From Phormidium tenue FACHB-1052 (GTDB taxonomy: Bacteria > Cyanobacteriota > Cyanobacteriia > Phormidesmidales > Phormidesmidaceae): 64,000 nt of DNA. The stretch is from NCBI RefSeq assembly GCF_014696675.1, contig NZ_JACJQN010000012.1, positions 1 to 64,000 of the forward strand, given 5' to 3'. Positions 43,836 to 52,356 of this stretch are shown here, piece by piece (the first letter of the stretch is position 1; the number at the start of each line of letters is the position of its first letter). The notes beneath the pieces are model-generated. The model was not told where the DNA came from and made no database searches. It saw nothing but the letters and a program-made list of their open reading frames with translations. The translations under genes and the position numbers were made by a program.

Positions 43836-44525
43836 CTAGGCCGCAGCTTCTACCGAGGCGCGGTTCGCTTCAACAATGGCGCAGCAGTCTGCTACCGGGG
43901 CGCGATCGCCCATGGCGGTCACCAGGGCGTCAAAGGTGTCGCGGTGCTTTTCAAGCAAAGTTTTGGCCTGGAGGGTGGCCCAGCGCTGTTTGAGGGGGGC
44001 TTCGGCGGGCGATCGCCCCAGCACCGTCCAAAACTTGCCTAGGGAGGCAGTATCGTCGCCGCCCCCCTGGGCATCGCCGTAGACCATCTGCTCGGCGGCA
44101 ATGCCCGCCATACACACCTGGCAGTAGCGGTCAATGGTCTGGGGCGTGAGCCGGGCTAGGGCGGCTGGGTCACTGGGGCCAAACACCACGCCCCCCTGGC
44201 CAGGAATCCCCTGTTTCCAGGCCTCCCAGGTGTTAAGGGTGTAGGCTTCCACCGGAATATCGAGCAGCACCGCTGCCAGAAAGTGCCCGGCCTCGTGGTG
44301 CAGCACTCGCTGGCGGTGCTCAGGGGAAGCCCAGGCCACCGTATCCATCAAAATGTCGCCGATGCGGCCACTCAAGCCCAGCTGATCGACCGCAAACACC
44401 CCCAGCCCCACGGCGGCGAACACCGCCACTACGGCAGGCGACAGGTTGATCAGCGGCCCCAGCAGGCTGGCCATGGTCACCCCAAAGATGACGACAGCAA
44501 TGGTGTTGAGGGTGGTGTCGCGCAT
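43836..44525 (-). CDS. FtsH-peptidase-like membrane protein without AAA domain
   Basis: 229 residues. Two N-terminal helices (LNTIAVVIFGVTMASLLGPL and VVAVFAAVGLGVFAV) are followed by a HEAGH zinc motif at 77-81 in RQRVLHHEAGHFLAAVLLDI, LNTWEAWKQGIPGQGGVVF, and the conserved MAGIAAEQMVYGDAQGG. This is the M41 peptidase domain of FtsH without the ATPase. Such proteins are found in cyanobacteria and chloroplasts (FtsHi relatives). Whether it cleaves by itself is not clear. ATG 44525 (GAGAG upstream) is preferred over the GTG at 44552. Likely in thylakoid or inner membrane. Confidence 0.8.
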   Translation of the reverse strand: MRDTTLNTIAVVIFGVTMASLLGPLINLSPAVVAVFAAVGLGVFAVDQLGLSGRIGDILMDTVAWASPEHRQRVLHHEAGHFLAAVLLDIPVEAYTLNTWEAWKQGIPGQGGVVFGPSDPAALARLTPQTIDRYCQVCMAGIAAEQMVYGDAQGGGDDTASLGKFWTVLGRSPAEAPLKQRWATLQAKTLLEKHRDTFDALVTAMGDRAPVADCCAIVEANRASVEAAA

Positions 44526-44633
44526 GCGGTCTCTCAGCGGTTGAATAATCACTCAAAAGCTCAGGCTGCCTTCGGTAGCCGGGGGCAAAAGCTCTGCTTT
44601 ATGGTAGCGAGGATAGGGAGCGAGGGCTAGGTC

Positions 44634-47600
44634 TCAAAATATCCCCGCTTCTAACCGTTTGGCCGTTTGCAAACTGTCTTGCAGACGATCGCGCCCCGCC
44701 TCAGAGTGCTCAATGGGCACGCTTTCCAACAGCGCTGGGAAAAACAGCGCCGTCCAGTCCTCCGGCAGCGGGCAGCGAGTGCGGCCTCGCCTCAGTACCA
44801 CGCGCTGGGCTTCGGCATCCCAAACGAAGGCCGTGGCGGCCCCTAGGGCGATCGCCGCCACGTAGGGTTCACTGGGGCAACTGGCCGCATCGGCCCCATT
44901 TAGCGCCGGGGCGCGATAGCCGGGTCGGGCTACGGGCTGAAAATTTACCCGATGGTCGTGGGCCTGAATGCCTAGCCGGGTCGCCTCCACCTGGATGCCT
45001 TCAACCCCCACTACAAACAGCAGGTCGCGGCGAAACTGGGCGCTGGGAAAGCCCACATTCTGGAGCGCCGGAGGCAAGTCAGGCCGCTCTACCCCAGCAG
45101 CCAGCAGCGCGCCGGTAAGCAAAATGCGCTGAAACCCGGCCCCATCCCACTCGGTGATCAGGCCGCTGGCTAAAGCTTCGTGATACAGCCGCACCATGGC
45201 TCGAATGCGTGGGGCATCGGCGACATCGACGGCAATTAGCTCCTGCACGTTGAGGGTTTCTTGGCCATAGGCGCGCAGGGCAGCCTCAGTGCCGCCGTAG
45301 ACCGAAATATCAGGGGCTTCTCTGAGGTACATGGCCAGGCTGCGGCGAAAGGCAAGGTAGCGTGGGTCAGCCGGGTCAGTGGGGGCAAAGGCCTGATCGA
45401 GCAGACGCGCCAGATGAGCCTGAAACCCTACCGCTTGCTTAAGCGTGGCGCTGACGCCAATATCCTGATCGGTGGTGACCAGGGTGCTGTAAAACGATTC
45501 GTGCAGGGTGGCTCCCTGCTGGGCCAGGTGTTGATAGGTGATGGCGTCGGCGGCGATCGCCCCAAAATGCGTCGCCAACAGCGGCTCATTTTTAGCCAAA
45601 AGTTGCCAAAAGCGGGGGCTAAAGGCGTGGTCTTTGAGCAGGGCAAACACAATGCGATCGCCCCCAGCCTGGTCTGCCCCCGCCAGCAATTCCAGCAGCA
45701 GCAGGCGGCTGTTTTGGTAGGCCGATTCCAGGCCGTAGCCCGCCTTCTCCTGGCGAGAGATCATCACCGAGAGCGTGTTGCCGCCGGTGAGGTGGGCCGC
45801 CCCACCGGGAAACAGGTGCTTGCCCATGCCCACCTGCGCCCAGTCGCGATCGCTAAACCGCAGCAGCGCAAAGCTCAGGGCCGCTCTGTGCTCGGTTGCT
45901 AAGTCCTGCATTCTGCCCGTAATCGTGGTGCGCAGGGCGTGCTTGTCGAACTCGTTTTGTTCAATTGAGGCAGCCAGCGATCGCAGTGACTCGGGATAAA
46001 GCCCCTCGCCCTCAAACCTCATCATGCCAAGGGCTAGAGCGATCGCTCCCTCCTCGGCCCCAAAGGTGACATTGGGAATTTTTGACATCAGCTCTGGGGT
46101 GCTCGACAGCCGTCGACTCTCTAGGGCGGTGGAGGCGTCGAGCTGCTTGAGCACAGCTAGACGGGCTAGCTGTCCGGTTTGCCCTGGCCCAGCCAGCAGA
46201 GGGCGAGTGAGTAACTGCTGCATCGAGAGCTGCTGCTCGCCCGTCCAAAACGAGCCCACGGTGCCTGCCCCCGAGGTAATTGGTCGAGCGTCGGGGTGGC
46301 GCAGCAGCGGGTCGTGTAGGGTGCGCAGAGAATGGTCGAGCATCCACAGGGCTTCGCCGGGGTCGAGCCCGGCTGCCCGGCTGGTCTCGGCGTAGACCGG
46401 CACAAAATACTCTAAAAAGAAGCGATCGGTGTCGAAACGCCCTCCCTCGCGATACTCCAGCAGCCTGCCCTTGGCCAGATCGGCGGCGATCGCCGTGACG
46501 TAGGGGTTAGTCTGCAAAAACCAAAAAAACTTGCGATCGAGGGCGGGGCGCAGACGGCTATCCAGTCCGCCGCTGGCCCGCTGGTAGGCGGATTCTGACA
46601 GGGGCGGCACCACGGTGCTATCGCTGAGGGTAAACCAGGCCCCGTTGCCGCGAAACCCGTAGGTTGCCCCCTCAATCGGCCCAATCCAATCGCGGGGGGG
46701 AAGCATTTGGGCTTGTAGCCCCAGAAACAGAGCTAGTCGGCTGAGATCCAGCGTGAAGCGCCCTGGAGGGGCCAAAGCCTCATCGGGGTGCAGCGCGATC
46801 GTAGGTTCTTGCAGTGCCCCAGTAATCTGCGCTTCTCCCCGCCAGGGTTGAGAGTCATCCAAAGGAACGCGATCGCCCACCAGTGACCGCAGATCGACCC
46901 CAGCGACCGGGGCCACTGTGGCCATCAGGTTGTAGCCAGCCCGGCGATCGAGGGTGCCAGCCGCATCGAGGGTGAGGGGGCCAATTTGCAGACGCGTGTC
47001 GCTCAAAGCCAGTTGCTGGCTGTCAAAAGCCCAACTGCCCTTGAGATGGTCGATGGATAGGGCCGCCTGCCCCAACTGCCCCTGGCCACTGTGGATCATT
47101 GCCGACCCTGTCACATCCCAGGCGTTGGCTCTGGGGATGCGGGTTACCGTCAGGGTGCTATTGAGGGCTCCAGTCTGAAACGCGATCGCCGACGGCAGCA
47201 TGATATTAAGACTAGCTAGCGGTAAATCGTGGGTTTGCGTCGTCATATACAGCGATCGCTGCGGCCCATCCACAGTGCCCTTAGCCTCTAGCCGTGACTG
47301 CTCAACTTGCCCCTGCACCGTGAACACGAGGGGCGATTGCTCACTAGGGCGATGTAATTCAGCTTGGATGTTTTGCACCGTCAGACTAGAGCGGGGCATC
47401 GGGCTGGTCGAGACCGCGGGGGCGACCCGCACCGTGAGGACGCCCTCCTCAATGTGAATCCGGGAGAGGGCGGAAAACGAAGACTGGGACGCAGAATCGA
47501 CCAGAGTGGCATCTCCCACTAGACCACCGGCTTCATCGGGCCAAACCATCACAAAGTCTGGCCGCACCAGGGTTACCGCTGCCCTCAGCGATCGCTGTTG

Positions 47601-47912
47601 CCAGAGCGTTGACCAGTCAATCCCCACCGCAATAGCGTCAATCTGTCCGCCAATCATGCCGGTATCGGTTGGAGAAATCACGGTTCGCCCCAGCCATATT
47701 CCTTTAGGTGAGAGGCCGCGCAATCCTCCTAATTGAACCGATCGCCCCAGGGATTCTGAGAGCGTTTGTTCTACTTTTTCATGGAAGCTTTGAAAGGCTA
47801 GTACGCCGAACAGTACGCTCCCCATAAGCACGCTAGCCATAGCCATTTTTGCCGTGATTCTTGACCATTGGATCGGTTGATGGCCAGGCAAATTAGGGGA
47901 GGCAAGAGACAT
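44634..47912 (-). CDS. Very large AsmA/TamB-like N-terminal protein, unknown C-terminal part
   Basis: 1092 residues. A single N-terminal membrane helix (ITAKMAMASVLMGSVLFGVL) is followed by an AsmA-like segment with beta-rich, non-repeating sequence to about residue 400 (VQLGGLRGLSPKGIWLGRTV; WAFDSQQLALSDTRLQIGPL). From about 400 to 1092 the sequence is largely helical and matches nothing I know, e.g. DPGEALWMLDHSLRTLHDPL and ATHFGAIAADAITYQHLAQQ. It is probably an inner-membrane protein with a large periplasmic part, perhaps in lipid transport or envelope assembly by analogy to AsmA. The start ATG is at 47912. No paralogue in this window. Confidence 0.7.
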   Translation of the reverse strand: MSLASPNLPGHQPIQWSRITAKMAMASVLMGSVLFGVLAFQSFHEKVEQTLSESLGRSVQLGGLRGLSPKGIWLGRTVISPTDTGMIGGQIDAIAVGIDWSTLWQQRSLRAAVTLVRPDFVMVWPDEAGGLVGDATLVDSASQSSFSALSRIHIEEGVLTVRVAPAVSTSPMPRSSLTVQNIQAELHRPSEQSPLVFTVQGQVEQSRLEAKGTVDGPQRSLYMTTQTHDLPLASLNIMLPSAIAFQTGALNSTLTVTRIPRANAWDVTGSAMIHSGQGQLGQAALSIDHLKGSWAFDSQQLALSDTRLQIGPLTLDAAGTLDRRAGYNLMATVAPVAGVDLRSLVGDRVPLDDSQPWRGEAQITGALQEPTIALHPDEALAPPGRFTLDLSRLALFLGLQAQMLPPRDWIGPIEGATYGFRGNGAWFTLSDSTVVPPLSESAYQRASGGLDSRLRPALDRKFFWFLQTNPYVTAIAADLAKGRLLEYREGGRFDTDRFFLEYFVPVYAETSRAAGLDPGEALWMLDHSLRTLHDPLLRHPDARPITSGAGTVGSFWTGEQQLSMQQLLTRPLLAGPGQTGQLARLAVLKQLDASTALESRRLSSTPELMSKIPNVTFGAEEGAIALALGMMRFEGEGLYPESLRSLAASIEQNEFDKHALRTTITGRMQDLATEHRAALSFALLRFSDRDWAQVGMGKHLFPGGAAHLTGGNTLSVMISRQEKAGYGLESAYQNSRLLLLELLAGADQAGGDRIVFALLKDHAFSPRFWQLLAKNEPLLATHFGAIAADAITYQHLAQQGATLHESFYSTLVTTDQDIGVSATLKQAVGFQAHLARLLDQAFAPTDPADPRYLAFRRSLAMYLREAPDISVYGGTEAALRAYGQETLNVQELIAVDVADAPRIRAMVRLYHEALASGLITEWDGAGFQRILLTGALLAAGVERPDLPPALQNVGFPSAQFRRDLLFVVGVEGIQVEATRLGIQAHDHRVNFQPVARPGYRAPALNGADAASCPSEPYVAAIALGAATAFVWDAEAQRVVLRRGRTRCPLPEDWTALFFPALLESVPIEHSEAGRDRLQDSLQTAKRLEAGIF

Positions 47913-48471
47913 GGCGCAGACACGAAAGAGCAGCCGACAAGGGTATCAGAAACATCTCAATAAAACCGTAAAGTTATTTGGATTCTTGCTTGATCAGCCT
48001 AAATTCCCAGAACAAATGATCTAGGGCGCTCCATGGGATTTTTAAATTTTCCTTAAAAATAATAGCGTCTGCTGCTGGCCTATTGCAGAGGTATAGAACT
48101 CGTTGACTTAACTTGTTAAACCCTCATTCCCTTGCTAGCCAAGGTCTTGATCGATAGCCTCTAGTCAAAATTGGGCGTTGATACCGCTTGAAATGTCAAT
48201 TTTGGCCTCAGTTTGAAGCAGTTCTGAACTTTTCAAAACAGCAATTTGGAAGGTAGCTCAAACCCTAAGTCTAAAATCTAATCTATTAGAAAATGATATT
48301 GTTTACCGCAAAAAAGTAGATCATGCCTTACCTGCGTTGCAGAAACGTAGTTTTCTAGAGAGAAAAATTCGTGTAGTCTTAGCACAGTGGTTTGTTCCCT
48401 GAACCAGAGATGTTTGTCAAAACAATCTGGAGACTTCTCTGTAAGATTCAAAACTCAACACTGAGGCAAGT
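47913..48471. other. Intergenic region, AT-rich, no gene recognised
   Basis: About 560 bases shared by two divergent genes. No open frame with coding character, no RNA or repeat recognised. A TTGACT hexamer near 48111 could be a -35 box but lacks a convincing -10. The presence of two divergent promoters is expected. Confidence 0.5.
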
Positions 48472-48885
48472 ATGAAGCTCTTGTTTTCAAAACGATCAGG
48501 GTATTTAGCGGTAGGTTGTCTGGCTGGGTTTATGGCCTCTATGGCATTTACCCCAATTCTCTCGGGCTTTGCCCAAATTAGTGAACTTAAATCGCCTGAG
48601 GCTTTGTCTGAAGTGCAGGCGTACATCCGGCAATGCCGACGAGTCATTCCGGTCAATGGCTCTGTCGAGGTCTACGATAATACTGACCTCGAAACTAAGA
48701 AAGCAAATCGTATAGGCACTATCAATGTGGGGACAGATATGATGCTGACCGGAGTCGTACGAGAAGCGAAGGGAAACCGTCCTACCGCTGTCCAAATTTA
48801 CATGCGCGATCGCAGGTTCCCGAAGCAGCAGCCAGTAGGCTGGGTGGATGCTAGCAAGATCACAAAGCCTATGCGCTGCCCCTGA
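48472..48885 (+). CDS. Secreted SH3-like hypothetical protein
   Basis: 137 residues. N-terminal signal or anchor helix (LAVGCLAGFMASMAFTPILS), then a compact beta-rich domain with CRRVIPVNGSVEVYDNTDLE, INVGTDMMLTGVVRE, PTAVQIYMRD and VGWVDASKI, a pattern like bacterial SH3 domains. Two cysteines (CRRV and RCP at the end) could form a disulphide. Probably periplasmic. The ATG follows GAGGCAAG. No function can be assigned. It precedes a strong hairpin, so it is transcribed alone. Confidence 0.6.
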   Translation: MKLLFSKRSGYLAVGCLAGFMASMAFTPILSGFAQISELKSPEALSEVQAYIRQCRRVIPVNGSVEVYDNTDLETKKANRIGTINVGTDMMLTGVVREAKGNRPTAVQIYMRDRRFPKQQPVGWVDASKITKPMRCP

Positions 48886-49050
48886 ATACTTAGCCGCGTC
48901 CCGCTCAATAGCAGAAGCATCTGCGTGGTTTAAGCCACTGTAGGGTGGGCAGTGCCCACCATTTGGAAACCATTTTCCACAAGTCGAATTAGGCTATGGT
49001 TGCCCCTACTTTTCCGAATGGGTCGGCTATGACTTAGTTCGATGCAAAAA

Positions 49051-49084
49051 GCCCATATACCGCTGCTTGGAGCGGTATATGGGC
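49051..49084. terminator. Bidirectional terminator
   Basis: GCCCATATACCGCT (49051-49064) and AGCGGTATATGGGC (49071-49084) form a perfect 14-bp stem with a 6-base loop. On the plus strand CTTTCT follows; on the minus strand TTTTTGCAT follows. It serves the minus-strand VanY gene best. Confidence 0.8.
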
Positions 49085-49093
49085 CTTTCTGGC

Positions 49094-49885
49094 CTATTCG
49101 CTATAAAAGGTCTCTAGGCTGATGCGATCGCCCACAAACCGCCAGTGCCAAGGCTCAAAAGCCACCCCCTGAAAATTGTCGGGCGGAAAGGACAGCTCAT
49201 AGCCGTAGCGCACTGCGTTGGCGTCCATCCACTGGTAGGCGCGGGTATCGGCAAAATCGGTGTTGAGGTTAGCACCCGCCTGGTTGCCATCACCGATATC
49301 AATGGCATAGCCGGTGTGGTGCTCGCTGTAGCCCGGTGGGGCGCTGACCTCGGCGCGGGTTTCAGCATCTTGGCCGCGATCGGCCTTGAGGCTAAAGAAA
49401 ATCGTCTCCTGCTCCGCCTGGGAACGAAAGCCCGACAGCGGCACCAGTCTCACCCCTTCGCGACGGGCGGCCTGGGCCATGGCCTCATACTGGCTGGCCG
49501 CAGCGGTGCGCAGACGAATGGCAGCATTGGCATTCAGCGTCACCAGCTCTTCGTCAGGGGCCTCATCGTAGGCGCGGTGGTTAAGCAGGGTGCGGCTGGA
49601 GGGAGCTAATTGCACGGCGACGTCGCGATCGCTGGTGGCCGGTTCCCCCTCGGTCTCAACAGCGGAGCGGTTGACCATGGTCTCAAAGGGCTGAGCGAAC
49701 TCGACCGCAGAAAACCCATTCGTCTGGTACCAGGCCACCAGCCCGCCCGCTGCCAGGGCCAGCATCGCCAAACCTAAAAAACGCCGCAGCACACGCGTGC
49801 GCCGCAGCCAGGGGTGCTGTTCTGCGCCCGTCGAATAGACAGGGACATCGCGGGCCGCTTGGGGAATATCGTCGATAGGAGGCAT
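49094..49885 (-). CDS. D-alanyl-D-alanine carboxypeptidase (VanY family)
   Basis: 263 residues. An N-terminal membrane helix (RFLGLAMLALAAGGLVAWY) is followed by a linker and the peptidase M15B fold: VPLSGFRSQAEQETIFFS, PGYSEHHTGYAIDIGD (zinc His and Asp) and VAFEPWHWRFVG (Glu and second zinc His). It trims the terminal D-Ala from peptidoglycan stem peptides in the periplasm. The ATG at 49885 follows a GGAAGCGAG purine run; the longer frame starts with a GTG two codons upstream. It is divergent from the AEC transporter; no vancomycin resistance genes are adjacent. Confidence 0.88.
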   Translation of the reverse strand: MPPIDDIPQAARDVPVYSTGAEQHPWLRRTRVLRRFLGLAMLALAAGGLVAWYQTNGFSAVEFAQPFETMVNRSAVETEGEPATSDRDVAVQLAPSSRTLLNHRAYDEAPDEELVTLNANAAIRLRTAAASQYEAMAQAARREGVRLVPLSGFRSQAEQETIFFSLKADRGQDAETRAEVSAPPGYSEHHTGYAIDIGDGNQAGANLNTDFADTRAYQWMDANAVRYGYELSFPPDNFQGVAFEPWHWRFVGDRISLETFYSE

Positions 49886-50051
49886 GATCACTCGCTTCCG
49901 GCAAAGCTCTACCCATTATGGCCCTTGGCGGCGATGCCGTTACAACTTCTCGGCTGTAGGGGCGATGGCTATACGCAACTCCGGTCTCGCCTGTCACAAT
50001 CGCAGTGCAGGGTATGGGAGGGCTGCTGTTTTGCCACCGTTTGAGGTATTG

Positions 50052-51023
50052 ATGCGCCTGTATGGGCCGATTGGCGCTGGCATCTGCGCTGGCGCTGGTC
50101 TGGGGGCGTTGCTGTGCCGGTTTGCTCCCCACCGAGAGTCATCCCACGGGCTGTATCACCAGGTGCCTTTGCGCCTGGGGCGGTTTTTGTTTTGGCTGGG
50201 CATTCCCCTCAGCATTGTGGGGTTTATGCGCCGCGCCGACCTGTCGGGCAACTTGTACCTGGCTCCGGTGGTGGCCTGGGCCGCAATTTTGCTGGGGCTG
50301 CTGTGCAGCCGCCTGTGGATTCGCGCTGACCAGGAGGCCTGGGCGCGGCCCACCCAGGGCAGCTTTTCGTTGGCGGCGATGCTGGGCAACACCGGCTACA
50401 TTGGCTACCCTGTGGTGCTGCTGTTGCCCCAGCTGGGGGTGGGGGTGTTTGGCTGGGCGCTGTTCTACGATGCCCTGGGCACGCTGCTGGGCTCCTACGG
50501 GCTGGGGGCAATTTTGGCGTCAGAAATGGGAGGACAAAGCCCCACCTCGTCGCCGCCTTGGCGGCAGCAATGGTCAACCCGGTTACGGGCGGTGGGGCAA
50601 AATCCGATTATTCTGGCCTTTGGTCTGGGGCTGGGTCTGAAGGCGATCGCCCTCCCCGCCTGGCTCGACCTGGGTCTCTACCAGTTTGCCTGGGCAATTG
50701 TCATGCTGTCGCTGCTGCTGATGGGGCTGCGTATTCAGCAGCTCAGCTCGTGGCAACACCTGCACCGAGCCACCGTCGCCGTGGCGATTAAGATGCTGGT
50801 GCTGCCCCTGGCCGTGGGGCTGGGCCTCACCGCCCTGGGCATAGACGGCCCGCCCCGGCTGGTGATGATTTTGCAGGCGGGCATGCCCTGCGCCTTTTCT
50901 AACCTGGTGCTGGCTGAGGCCTACGACCTCGACCGCGATCTGTCGGTCACCTGCGTCGGGCTCAGTTCGATCAGTTTGTTGTTCACCCTGCCCCTCTGGC
51001 TGTGGGCATTTTCTGGGGAGTGA
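50052..51023 (+). CDS. AEC-family transporter
   Basis: 323 residues with about ten hydrophobic helices (IGAGICAGAGLGALLC, VVAWAAILLGLLCSRLW, MLGNTGYIGYPVVLLLPQLG, PIILAFGLGLGLKAIALPAW, LVMILQAGMPCAFSNLVLAE). The GNTGYIGYP and MPCAFSN motifs are typical of the auxin efflux carrier family, whose bacterial members export organic anions or other metabolites. Substrate unknown. ATG 50052 is chosen because the helices begin there; the longer frame to 49884 contains no membrane segment and overlaps the neighbouring gene. It is followed by the peptidoglycan-binding gene after 6 bases, so they are probably co-transcribed. Confidence 0.85.
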   Translation: MRLYGPIGAGICAGAGLGALLCRFAPHRESSHGLYHQVPLRLGRFLFWLGIPLSIVGFMRRADLSGNLYLAPVVAWAAILLGLLCSRLWIRADQEAWARPTQGSFSLAAMLGNTGYIGYPVVLLLPQLGVGVFGWALFYDALGTLLGSYGLGAILASEMGGQSPTSSPPWRQQWSTRLRAVGQNPIILAFGLGLGLKAIALPAWLDLGLYQFAWAIVMLSLLLMGLRIQQLSSWQHLHRATVAVAIKMLVLPLAVGLGLTALGIDGPPRLVMILQAGMPCAFSNLVLAEAYDLDRDLSVTCVGLSSISLLFTLPLWLWAFSGE

Positions 51024-51029
51024 CGACCA

Positions 51030-51584
51030 ATGATTACCCAATGGATCGCAACGTTGCGCCACAGCCGCTGCCTATTGCTAGCCAGCCTACTGGCCCTAGG
51101 CGGATTCGCCCCCCTCGCCTCTGTTGCAGCTCAGCCTGGTCTATCTACCCCGCAGAGCGTCGCCGCGACTCCCCTATTGCGAACCGAAGACCGTGGCCCC
51201 TTGGTCAATGAGCTTCAGACGGAGCTGGCGAATATAGGGCTGTTTGCAGGCGTGGTTGACGGTCACTATGGCACTGATACTGCGGCAGCGGTGCGATCGC
51301 TCCAAGCGCAGCAAGGCCTGGTCGTCGATGGCATCGCTGGTCCGCAAACCTGGCTCGCTTTGGAGAATGCTCGTCGGGCGATCGCCCTACCACCGCCGCC
51401 GCTGACCGCCAATCTAGTCACCTTTAGCCCCCTAGTGGTGGCCCAGCCCGACCCGCCGCCCCCCGCCTTTTGGCTCGCCATGATGCCCCTGGTGCCCATC
51501 ACGGGTGGTGCGCTCACCTGCCTTCACCGCCGCCGCCAGCGAGGGCAGCCGCCACGCCCACTGCCCTTTAAGCCAAAACTCTAA
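51030..51584 (+). CDS. Secreted peptidoglycan-binding domain protein
   Basis: 184 residues. N-terminal signal (HSRCLLLASLLALGGFAPLA), then one PG_binding_1 domain at about 50-110 (LLRTEDRGPLVNELQTELAN, GLFAGVVDGHYGTDTAAAVR, VVDGIAGPQTWLAL), then a hydrophobic helix (FWLAMMPLVPITGGALTCL) near the C-terminus and a basic tail. This suggests a cell wall-associated or membrane-anchored periplasmic protein. No catalytic domain is present. It lies 6 bases after the AEC transporter gene. Confidence 0.8.
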   Translation: MITQWIATLRHSRCLLLASLLALGGFAPLASVAAQPGLSTPQSVAATPLLRTEDRGPLVNELQTELANIGLFAGVVDGHYGTDTAAAVRSLQAQQGLVVDGIAGPQTWLALENARRAIALPPPPLTANLVTFSPLVVAQPDPPPPAFWLAMMPLVPITGGALTCLHRRRQRGQPPRPLPFKPKL

Positions 51585-51848
51585 CGATCTGTAACTGACA
51601 GACCCTGCAATCTAAAGAAAAGCTACAAATACAACCCGTGATCCCAGCTGTAGAGGTCACCATAGGAGAGATTGCTGCAAACCGAATCGCAGCGCTGAGG
51701 AAGCTTCCCCAGCAGCCAGATTTTTGATCTTTCAAGCCGGAACTTGTCAGCCGGTTTATGGGTTCAGACCGAGGCCTGCCCGTGGCGCGCAGGTTTCTGG
51801 AATGCGCGGTTGTAGCCCTTAACCCACTAATGTTTCCTGGAGAGTCCT

Positions 51849-52247
51849 ATGCTGACTGTGGCCGATATCATGACCCCCAACGTCACCACCATCGCCAGCG
51901 GTGCCACCGTCGCCGAAGCCATTGACCTGATGCAGCAGCGCCAGATTCGGGCGCTACTGGTCGAGCACCGCAGCCAAGACATGCCCTTTGGCATGGTGAC
52001 CGAGCGCGATATTGTCTACACCGTGGTGGCGCGAGGCCACAATCCTGAAAAGGTGCTGGTGCAGGACATCATGCGCCAGCCCTGCATTTCTCTAGCGCCT
52101 CATCTCACGATTCAAGAAGCCTCTCAGGTGCTGTCTGACACCAGCATGCAGCGCGCCCCCGTAGTTCAAGACGGGCGTTTGTTGGGGGTGATCTCGGTCA
52201 CTGATATTTTTATGCGGGGTATATCGGAGCCAGCGTTGAGTCATTAG
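51849..52247 (+). CDS. CBS-domain protein
   Basis: 132 residues forming one CBS pair: TVADIMTPNVTTIASGATVA, HRSQDMPFGMVTERDIVYT, VQDIMRQPCISLAPHLTIQE and RLLGVISVTDIFM. CBS pairs bind adenine nucleotides and regulate other proteins in trans. The SD GGAG lies seven bases before ATG 51849. The 264-base leader has several stem-forming stretches (for example GCTGAGGAAGCTTCCCCAGC near 51695) but no known element. It is followed by a purine-rich inverted repeat. Confidence 0.88.
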   Translation: MLTVADIMTPNVTTIASGATVAEAIDLMQQRQIRALLVEHRSQDMPFGMVTERDIVYTVVARGHNPEKVLVQDIMRQPCISLAPHLTIQEASQVLSDTSMQRAPVVQDGRLLGVISVTDIFMRGISEPALSH

Positions 52248-52254
52248 AGAAATA

Positions 52255-52340
52255 GGGAAGATGAGGGAGAGATTGGTCGAACAGACGCTGAGCATCCCTA
52301 CCTTCCTCACCTTCCCTATCTTCCTCACCCCCCGGTTCCC
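52255..52340. repeat. Purine-rich/pyrimidine-rich inverted repeat
   Basis: GGGAAGATGAGGGAGAG (from about 52255) pairs imperfectly with CTTCCTCACCTTCCCTATCTTCCTCACC (about 52302-52329). It lies between the convergent CBS-protein and malQ genes, where a terminator is expected. It belongs to the same class as those at 9670, 54424 and 61292. Confidence 0.55.
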
Positions 52341-52356
52341 TCCCCCGCGCCTCCCG

